Positions 25,787 to 31,091 of a DNA stretch of 32,948 nt are shown piece after piece. Where the stretch lies: assembly GCA_009838515.1 (NCBI GenBank), contig VXRL01000040.1, positions 1 through 32,948 on the forward strand, read 5' to 3'. Origin of the DNA: Terriglobia bacterium (GTDB taxonomy: Bacteria > Acidobacteriota > Terriglobia > Bryobacterales > UBA6623). The stretch's first letter is position 1. Each line of letters starts with the position of its first letter. The notes under the pieces were generated by a model. That model worked only from the letters and a program-made list of their open reading frames with translations, had not been told where the DNA came from and made no database searches. The translations under genes were made by a program, and so were the position numbers.

Positions 25787-26812
25787 ATGAAGCGAATCTT
25801 TGCCCTACTACTCACGTTCGCCGCCCTGACCTTTGCGGCCGACAAGAAGATCGTGGTCCGAGGGTCGGGCTACGGCTTCGCCGACAACGACGCCGCGATC
25901 AAGCTCTACCAAGAGGCAGCCGGCAAGGACGGCACCGTCGTCTCCGCTCGCTCTGCCGAGGAGTTCGCCAAGGAGATCGTCGACGCTCACGGCATCATAG
26001 GCGGGATCAGCAAGGAGCAATTCCCCACTGCCAAGAATCTCGAATGGGTGCAGTCCGTCAGCGCGGGCGTGGAAGCTTATTCGTTCTGGCCAGAGTTCAT
26101 GGCCAGCGACGTGATGCTGACCAACTGCAAGGTAGTCCAGGGTCCCACCATCGGCGACCACGCCTTTGCACTGCTGCTTTCACTGACGCGCGGCCTGCAC
26201 GAATACCTTCCCAACAAGGGGCAGTGGAAATCCCGTGCAGACGCTCCCAAGGGCATGACCGAGCTGCCCGGCATGACCGCGGTCATCATCGGCATGGGCG
26301 GGATCGGCACCCAGATCGCCCAGCGCGCTCACGCCTTCGGCATGGACGTGATCGGCGTTGACCCCAAGAACATACCGGTGAGCGTGTATGCGCCCACCAT
26401 CGTGCCGCCGGACCGGCTCGACGAAGTCCTGCCGAAGGGCGACGTTGTCTTCATCGCAGCGCCGCTCACGCCGGAGAGTGAGCACATGATCGCGGCCAAG
26501 CAGTTCGACGCGATGAAGCAAGGCGCGTATTTCATCGCCGTCTCGCGCGGCCGGCTATACGACAAGGGCGATCTGATCAAGGCCATCGACAGCCAGAAGC
26601 TGGCTGGCGCCGGTCTGGACGTCACGGACCCGGAACCGCTTCCGCCGGACGATCCGCTGTGGGACTTCGACAACATCGTGATCACTCCGCACGTGGCATC
26701 CCACGCCAAGGGCTCGGACGACCGCCGACTTGACCTGATCGTGGGCAACATCGGCCGTTTCTCCAGGGGCGAGAAGCTCACGCACTTGGTAGATAAGTCG
26801 GTCGGCTACTAG
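25787..26812 (+). CDS. D-2-hydroxyacid dehydrogenase with an N-terminal signal peptide
   Basis: NAD(P)-dependent dehydrogenase of the D-isomer-specific 2-hydroxyacid family, 341 residues. The nucleotide-binding motif is GMGGIG (169-174) followed by GMDVIGVDPKNIP; the catalytic Arg lies in AVSRGRLYDKGDL, the Glu in DVTDPEPLPPDDPLWD and the His in IVITPHVASHAKG. The N-terminus MKRIFALLLTFAALTFAADKK is a textbook Sec signal, odd for a soluble NAD enzyme. The ATG at 25787 is certain: AGGAGGG sits six bases upstream, whereas the frame, open back to 25391, has no such site. Exported enzymes of normally cytoplasmic dehydrogenase families are seen in Acidobacteriota and Planctomycetes, but the cofactor supply is unexplained. 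It stands alone between a divergent operon and a truncated hydrolase. Confidence 0.92.
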   Translation: MKRIFALLLTFAALTFAADKKIVVRGSGYGFADNDAAIKLYQEAAGKDGTVVSARSAEEFAKEIVDAHGIIGGISKEQFPTAKNLEWVQSVSAGVEAYSFWPEFMASDVMLTNCKVVQGPTIGDHAFALLLSLTRGLHEYLPNKGQWKSRADAPKGMTELPGMTAVIIGMGGIGTQIAQRAHAFGMDVIGVDPKNIPVSVYAPTIVPPDRLDEVLPKGDVVFIAAPLTPESEHMIAAKQFDAMKQGAYFIAVSRGRLYDKGDLIKAIDSQKLAGAGLDVTDPEPLPPDDPLWDFDNIVITPHVASHAKGSDDRRLDLIVGNIGRFSRGEKLTHLVDKSVGY

Positions 26813-26915
26813 CCGGTTTGCGGCCCGGGCGGTTGACTCAATACTTGCTCTAGGGTTGCGCAGCAATGGAGCTTAAGCGCTGCCGTTGCGCGGGCGGCAG
26901 AGTGCAATCACCAGA

Positions 26916-27116
26916 ATGTGCGCTCGCATAGCGCTGACAGCAGTTCCGATGCTCGCAGCCCTAGCCTTGGGCCAAGGTGGCGCCACTGAGAAGTCGACGT
27001 TTGTCGGGATGGACGATGGCGTCCGCCTGAATACGTCGGTGTTCATCCCGGACGGCACAGCACCGCCGAACGGCTGGCCCGCCATCGTCTTCGTGCACGG
27101 GCTTGGCGGTGAGAAT
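26916..27116 (+). pseudogene. Truncated exported alpha/beta hydrolase (N-terminal part only)
   Basis: From the ATG at 26916 the frame encodes a signal peptide (MCARIALTAVPMLAALALGQGG) and the beginning of an alpha/beta or X-Pro dipeptidyl-peptidase-like hydrolase: FVGMDDGVRLNTSVFIPDG, then WPAIVFVHGLGG, the oxyanion-hole HG motif. It runs into a stop right after GGEN, where the DNA becomes the complement of an oxidoreductase gene. The catalytic Ser, Asp and His regions are missing, so the gene cannot make an active enzyme. Whether the short product is made is unknown. Confidence 0.75.
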
Positions 27117-27357
27117 TGACAGCAACGTATGCCACCGGTCACCGGTCGCGATCAGCACTGCGTCGATGTCTCGCCGTTCCCACAGCTCAAACATGTCGCC
27201 GAACATCTCGCAGTCATTGTTGCCGTGATGCTTGTCGACCGTCGACTTGATGGCTTCGCGGCATTCGTTGCGCGCATCGCAGATCGCCCGGAACTGGACA
27301 TCGTCTTGGGCCAGAAACGACTCGAGATTGCGCTCGCCCCTGCCACCGATACCTAGT
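27112..27357 (-). pseudogene. Gfo/Idh/MocA-type oxidoreductase, middle fragment left of the IS
   Basis: Minus-strand translation continues the Rossmann fold interrupted by the IS: GIGGRGERNLESFLAQ, DVQFRAICDARNECREAI, DKHHGNNDCEMFGDMFELW and RRDIDAVLIATGDRWHTLL. These are the hallmarks of the second to fourth strands of exported Gfo/Idh/MocA oxidoreductases. The expected E-K-P motif (normally about ten residues later) and the entire C-terminal domain are missing; sequence passes into the truncated hydrolase on the other strand near 27104-27118. The N-terminal part is found at 29417-29563. Confidence 0.82.
27352..27357. repeat. Target-site duplication, left copy (CCTAGT)
   Basis: CCTAGT here is repeated at 29411-29416, exactly outside the two terminal repeats of the IS. 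Joining the flanks through one copy restores an oxidoreductase frame reading VAGLGIGGRG, which confirms it as the duplication. Confidence 0.85.
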
Positions 27358-27451
27358 CCGAAGTTCTGGCCTGTTTTTCAGGCCTAGCCTGCCGGAAAAC
27401 ATTGATTGCACTGCATTTAGGTTCAATTTCCGACTAGGAGTGTTTTGCATT

Positions 27452-27568
27452 TTGTAGGCACTAGATGATTTTCGGCCCACACAACCACTTGCCGATATCC
27501 TCGCTTTTCCTTGCAACGTTGACAGGTGTTTCTGTTTTTTGCTAGGCTTCTTCTTGTAGGCACTAGAT
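27452..27568 (+). repeat. Pair of 15-bp direct repeats upstream of the transposase
   Basis: TTGTAGGCACTAGAT occurs at 27452-27466 and again at 27554-27568, 102 bases apart, and as TTGTAGGCAGTAGA at 29327-29340 near the right end. The spacing and place inside the IS suggest subterminal transposase binding sites or an autoregulatory site, since the second copy lies between the predicted transcription start and the ATG. Confidence 0.75.
27519..27548 (+). promoter_or_regulatory. Candidate transposase promoter
   Basis: TTGACA (27519-27524) and TAGGCT (27543-27548) with 18 bases between; transcription would start near 27555, at the second TTGTAGGCACTAGAT repeat, giving a leader of about 14 bases. 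Confidence 0.5.
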
Positions 27569-29299
27569 ATGTCCGCCATGCACATCGCCGTCATCCAGTC
27601 CGTCCAGAACGGCAAGACCTACCACTCCAAGCTCCTGCGCCGCTCCTTCCGCGACCACCATGGCCGGGTCCAGAAAAAGACCCTCGCCAATCTCTCCCAC
27701 CTCCCCGATGCCGCCATCGACCTGCTCCGGGCCCATCTGGCCGGCCAGCCCCTCAGCGACCCCTCCGACTGCTTCCAGATCGTCCGCTCGCGCGCCCACG
27801 GCTCCGTCTTGGCCGTGCTGGAGGCTTTCCGCCGCCTCGATCTCGCCCGCCTCGTCGCTTCCCAGCCATCCCCCCAGCGCGACCTCGTCTGCGCCATGAT
27901 CGCCGCCCGCATCCTGCGCCCCCAGACCAAGCTTGCCACCGCCCGCTGGTGGCACTCCACCAGCCTGCCCGACTACTTCGACCTGCGCCCGGCCAGCGCC
28001 GAGGACCTGTACGCCGCTATGGACTGGCTGCTGCAGCGCCAGCAGCGCATCCAAGGCAAGCTCGCCCGCCGCCACTTCGCCCAGGGCGGTGTCGTGCTGC
28101 TGGACCTGAGTTCTTCCTACTTCGAGGGTGCGGCCTGCCCGCTGGCCCGCTACGGCCACAACCGCGACGGCAAGAAGGGCAAGCTACAGGTCAACTTCGG
28201 CCTGCTGTGCGACCGCCACGGCCGCCCGGTCGCGCTCAATGTCTTCGAGGGCAATGTGGGCGACCCGCGCACCGTGCTGCCGGCCGTGCGCCAACTGCGG
28301 CGGCGCTTCGGCCTCAGCCGCGTGGTCTTGGTCGGCGACCGCGGCATGCTGGTGCAGGCCCGCCTGGCCGAGCTGCACAAGCTGGACGGCATCAACTGGA
28401 TCACGGCGCTGCGCAGCGGCGCCATCCGCAAGCTGGAGCGGGCCGGCCAGCTGGAGCATTCCGACGAGGTCGGCCTGTTCGAGATCGTGCAGCATCCGGA
28501 CTATCCCCACGAGCGGCTGGTGGCTTGCCGCAACCCGCGCCTGGCGGCCCAGCGCGGCCATACGCGCGAGTCCCTGCTGCAAGCCACCGAAGAGCTGCTC
28601 GCGCCGATTCGCGCCCGCGTCGCCGCCGGGCGCCTCAAGGGCGAGGCCAAGATCGGCCTGCGGGCCGGCGCCGTGCTGAACCGCTACAAAGTGGGCAAGC
28701 ACTTCGTGTGCGAGATCTCCGAGGACTGCTTCGACTACCGCCGCAACCGCGCCAGCATCGACCACGAGGCCGCCCTGGATGGCGTCTACGTGATCCGCAC
28801 CTCGCTGGCGGAGGCGGATCTGTCGGCGGCTGACTGCGTGCGCAGCTACAAGGCCCTCACGCGGGTCGAGCGCGCTTTCCGCGGGCTGAAGACGGCCGAC
28901 CTGCAGGTGCGCCCGATCCACCACCGGCTGGCCGACCGGGTCCGAGCGCACCTGTTTCTGTGCATGCTGGCCTACTACGTGCAGTGGCACATGTGCGAGG
29001 CCTGGCGACCGCTGCTGTTTGCTGACGAGGAGTTGGCCGAGCGGAGGCGCACGCGGGATCCGGTCGCGCCGGCGGAGCCGTCCGCGAGCGCACGGCGGAA
29101 GAAAGCCACGCGCCAGGCTGAAGACGGCACGCCGGCGCACAGTTTCCGGACGCTGCTGGAGGATCTGGCGCGGGTGGCGCGCAACGACTGTCGGAGCCAG
29201 GGCGAGCAGGGTCCGCAGCCGTGTGACTTCGAGCTGGACACGCAGCTGAATGCGGAGCAGACCCGCGCCATGGAGTTGCTGAAAGAAATCCAGATCTAA
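27569..29299 (+). CDS. IS1634-family transposase
   Basis: DDE transposase of 576 residues, full length for the family. It begins MHIAVIQSVQNGKTYHSKLLRRSFRD after an alternative ATG three codons earlier. The catalytic triad is recognisable: Asp in VVLLDLSSSYFEG, Asp in VVLVGDRGMLVQARL, and Glu in the ALTRVERAFRGLKT block, followed by the conserved VRPIHHRLADRVRAHLFLCMLAYY. No internal stop or frameshift is present, so the element could be active. The gene is richer in GC at third positions than its neighbours, producing long spurious open frames on both strands, which fits recent arrival. Promoter candidate at 27519-27548. Confidence 0.94.
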   Translation: MSAMHIAVIQSVQNGKTYHSKLLRRSFRDHHGRVQKKTLANLSHLPDAAIDLLRAHLAGQPLSDPSDCFQIVRSRAHGSVLAVLEAFRRLDLARLVASQPSPQRDLVCAMIAARILRPQTKLATARWWHSTSLPDYFDLRPASAEDLYAAMDWLLQRQQRIQGKLARRHFAQGGVVLLDLSSSYFEGAACPLARYGHNRDGKKGKLQVNFGLLCDRHGRPVALNVFEGNVGDPRTVLPAVRQLRRRFGLSRVVLVGDRGMLVQARLAELHKLDGINWITALRSGAIRKLERAGQLEHSDEVGLFEIVQHPDYPHERLVACRNPRLAAQRGHTRESLLQATEELLAPIRARVAAGRLKGEAKIGLRAGAVLNRYKVGKHFVCEISEDCFDYRRNRASIDHEAALDGVYVIRTSLAEADLSAADCVRSYKALTRVERAFRGLKTADLQVRPIHHRLADRVRAHLFLCMLAYYVQWHMCEAWRPLLFADEELAERRRTRDPVAPAEPSASARRKKATRQAEDGTPAHSFRTLLEDLARVARNDCRSQGEQGPQPCDFELDTQLNAEQTRAMELLKEIQI

Positions 29300-29350
29300 A
29301 CCCGCACATGCTCGTCGCCTGTAGGCTTGTAGGCAGTAGAGGCCAATTTC

Positions 29351-29372
29351 GTTCAAGCACATCTGCTTGAAC
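29351..29372. repeat. 9-bp hairpin at the right end of the IS
   Basis: GTTCAAGCA-CATC-TGCTTGAAC, a perfect 9-bp stem with 4-base loop, 28 bases inside the right terminal repeat. It is conserved in the decayed copy (20327-20346, loop GATG on the complementary orientation), so it is part of the functional IS end. Confidence 0.8.
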
Positions 29373-29410
29373 AACAACAAGTTATGCCGAGAATCCCTTC
29401 AGAACTTCAG

Positions 29411-29416
29411 CCTAGT
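29411..29416. repeat. Target-site duplication, right copy (CCTAGT)
   Basis: Direct repeat of 27352-27357, immediately outside the right terminal repeat. Confidence 0.85.
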
Positions 29417-29563
29417 CCGGCAACGTTAATCCGGTCAAAGGGGGGGAACCGCGCCTGACAGGCCTAGGACCGCGCCGGGAAAGATTAGCGGAACGGCCGC
29501 CTGAAACACCCTGCGCCTCGGGATCTGACCCAGCGTTGGGGCCTCACTGGTTGTGTCACTCAT
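29411..29563 (-). pseudogene. Gfo/Idh/MocA-type oxidoreductase, N-terminal fragment right of the IS
   Basis: The minus strand starts with ATG at 29563, eight bases after GGAGGA, and reads MSDTTSEAPTLGQIP, then a twin-arginine signal RRRVFQAAVPLIFPGAVLG and SGAV. A run of seven C (complement of G at 29440-29446) then shifts the frame: as written it reaches a stop (PPL*), but with six C it continues as PPFDRINVAGLG to the IS junction and on to GIGGRG at 27357. So the gene carries two lesions, a one-base homopolymer frameshift and the IS, in addition to its missing 3' part. The exported sugar oxidoreductase family is common in this type of genome. The frameshift could also be a sequencing error. 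Confidence 0.82.
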
Positions 29564-29768
29564 GCATCAGATCCTCCGACTGGATTTCGGTCGCTCGTGC
29601 CTGTTCGGCTTGCGCAACACCGATAGCCTTGGACCGCGCACATGGCATATCGCAGCGGCGGTCGGGCGCTTGGACGCTTGCTGCCACTTCCGGGCGGCCC
29701 GGGCGAGTCCGCCGATACCTAACTGGGAAACTGTCATTCCAAGTGCCGTCGCCAAGCTGCGTGGGTCC
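29564..29768. other. Spacer between sulfatase remnant and oxidoreductase remnant
   Basis: About 205 bases between the stop of the sulfatase C-terminal remnant (29769) and the oxidoreductase start (29563). Apart from the oxidoreductase Shine-Dalgarno at its right-hand (minus-strand downstream) edge I see no gene or conserved element. Confidence 0.5.
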
Positions 29769-29930
29769 TCATGGCTCGTCCGGGTATGGCACTGGGGCAC
29801 CGGTGGCCTTGCGGGTAGGCATGATGGCGTTTGCATCGCGTAGGAAGTTGCCAAGCGAAGCGGACAACTCGGCCACTAGCCCGGGCTGGTCCGAGGCCAG
29901 ATTTTGGGTCTCTTCGAGGTCGGCCCGTCG
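29769..29930 (-). pseudogene. Sulfatase C-terminal remnant
   Basis: The minus strand reads DLEETQNLASDQPGLVAEL, then SASLGNFLRDANAIMPTRK and PVPYPDEP before a stop at 29769. This is the typical last 50 residues of arylsulfatase-type proteins, where D-x-x-E-x-x-N-L-A is followed by a helix and a tail with a MP-x-P motif. No start codon, signal peptide, CxPxR motif or catalytic domain precedes it; upstream sequence belongs to another reading frame. It probably preceded the oxidoreductase gene in one operon. It does not need to be the other end of the sulfatase remnant at 17785. Confidence 0.65.
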
Positions 29931-30082
29931 GGGTTGCGCCGGAACGCCAGCTCCGACTCGCACTTGCGGGCGATCTCGATTTCCGCTATCCGGCGGGCGT
30001 TCACGGGCTCGGCCGGAAAGAGGATCGGGAGAACCGCAGCGAGGAGGAGTAGTGGTAGGACTAGGCAGGTAATTGCGTCAAT
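29876..30082 (-). other. Small hydrophobic open frame without a standard start codon
   Basis: Immediately after the coiled-coil gene the minus strand has a 68-codon frame beginning at an ATT that overlaps the previous stop region: a strong hydrophobic segment (CLVLPLLLLAAVLPILFP) followed by a charged part (NARRIAEIEIARKCESELAF) and a stop at 29876. It looks like a small signal-anchored protein, possibly the fourth member of the operon, but there is no ATG, GTG or TTG in frame before the hydrophobic part, so either the start codon is mutated or the frame is fortuitous. Its end overlaps the sulfatase remnant. Confidence 0.3.
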
Positions 30083-30494
30083 CCTCGTAGGATTCCTGCA
30101 ACCCTCCTGCGCACCGATCGATCTCGTCGCGCAACGCAGTCATCGTCCCCTGGATATTGTCGACTAGCTCTTCAACGCTGTCGTACCACTCTGCGTCTTC
30201 GTCAACTCGGAGCGCGTCTGCATCGCACTCTATGTCGTCAAATTCCGCCACTAGGGCGGTAAGTCCAGGAGCGTCTATCTGCGTAACGGCGTCCTGCCAC
30301 TCCTTGGATTTCGTGTACGCATCGAATCGAGGAGCCCATGACGACATCTTCGCTCGCACCGCCTTGGCGTCGTGGACGACTCGCTTGATACCGGCTAATG
30401 TCTCCTCGTTGGCAGCAATCTTGTCTCGCAGATTCTCTTCACGTTCAGCATCCTTATACGCTTTCGTTAGTTCTCGAAATAACTGCCGCAGCAT
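30078..30494 (-). CDS. Acidic coiled-coil protein of unknown function
   Basis: I do not recognise a family. The 138-residue product is highly charged and almost entirely helical in character: ELTKAYKDAEREENLRDKIA and NEETLAGIKRVVHDAKAVRA, then an acidic middle (EFDDIECDADALRVDEDAEW) and a C-terminal helix (VEELVDNIQGTMTALRDEID). It has no signal peptide and no membrane segment. It is real because a strong Shine-Dalgarno (GAGGAGGT, nine bases upstream) precedes its ATG and overlaps the stop of the secreted-protein gene, from which it is separated by only seven bases. It likely acts with its two upstream neighbours. Confidence 0.7.
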   Translation of the reverse strand: MLRQLFRELTKAYKDAEREENLRDKIAANEETLAGIKRVVHDAKAVRAKMSSWAPRFDAYTKSKEWQDAVTQIDAPGLTALVAEFDDIECDADALRVDEDAEWYDSVEELVDNIQGTMTALRDEIDRCAGGLQESYED

Positions 30495-30501
30495 ATTGTC
30501 T

Positions 30502-31029
30502 TTACCTCCTCGGAGCCAAGCAGCGGCCCAGTCGCTGCTGCTTCTCCAGCGTGCGAGCTACTCGCGTAACGCGCTTCCGGACACCCCTTGCCACGGCTTG
30601 CAACGTCGCAATGTCCAGCACGTTCCGGTAGACCTCGAAATCCAAACGGTGCTCGCAAGAGGCGTCAGGCTTGCGCACGCCCATCGCTACCATGAAGTAG
30701 ACGCCCGGCCCCACTTGGAACTCGCCGGAGAAATCCCTCATCCCCTCGCTGATGTCGATGCCCGCCGCCGAGGCGTCCAAGCGCACCATGCCGCCCTCGC
30801 GGTCTCGCGCAAGGTACACGGACACCCACAAGCGATCCTCTGCGTCCGCAACTAAGCGCACTCGGGAACTCTCTGAGAACTCTTGGATGATGACGGCTTC
30901 GAGGGCTTCGGAGCGTTCACCCAGTAGATTCGGAGCACCGCGCATCGTGATAGGCACCTCCTGCCCTTGCGCCGGGCTGAAGCCGGCCGCCAGCAGCAGC
31001 CAGATCGCGATGTTGCGGTGTCGTGTCAT
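30502..31029 (-). CDS. Secreted protein of unknown function
   Basis: A 175-residue product with a clear Sec signal (MTRHRNIAIWLLLAAGFSPAQG, cleavage near GQE). The mature part alternates short strands (RLWVSVYLARDREGGMVRLDA, GEFQVGPGVYFMVAMGVRKP) and ends in a basic helix (RGVRKRVTRVARTLEKQQRL). A single cysteine near ASCEHRL and another close to the end could pair. No family is recognised. The ATG at 31029 has a perfect GGAGGAGG site seven bases upstream. It lies 62 bases after the TPR gene and seven bases before the coiled-coil gene, indicating one operon. Confidence 0.75.
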   Translation of the reverse strand: MTRHRNIAIWLLLAAGFSPAQGQEVPITMRGAPNLLGERSEALEAVIIQEFSESSRVRLVADAEDRLWVSVYLARDREGGMVRLDASAAGIDISEGMRDFSGEFQVGPGVYFMVAMGVRKPDASCEHRLDFEVYRNVLDIATLQAVARGVRKRVTRVARTLEKQQRLGRCLAPRR

Positions 31030-31091
31030 TGTTTGTCCTCCTCCACGTTACAACCCCGCGGAACGGGCTTGCGGCCCAGCTGGCTCTGAAT

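Larger units (their letters stand above)
27358..29410 (+). mobile_element. IS1634-type (IS4-like DDE) insertion sequence, complete
   Basis: A 2053-bp element with 11-bp terminal inverted repeats: CCGAAGTTCTG (27358-27368) and the complement of CTGAAGTTCTG (29400-29410), one mismatch. It is flanked by a 6-bp duplication CCTAGT and carries one transposase gene. The 210-base left non-coding part holds a GGCCTG-TTTTT-CAGGCC hairpin (27368-27384) and two exact copies of TTGTAGGCACTAGAT (27452-27466 and 27554-27568), the second ending at the base before the transposase ATG. The right end has a near copy TTGTAGGCAGTAGA (29327-29340) and a 9-bp hairpin GTTCAAGCA-CATC-TGCTTGAAC (29351-29372). The element splits an oxidoreductase gene, and a decayed relative lies at 20288. 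Confidence 0.9.

Noticed and set aside
27129..27356. Plus-strand 75-residue frame beside the IS
   Set aside because: The opposite strand clearly encodes the oxidoreductase fragment; the plus frame is its complement.
27526..29380. Very long open frames overlapping the transposase gene on both strands
   Set aside because: They are proline/arginine/alanine-rich products of the high-GC third positions of the transposase gene and show no family motifs.
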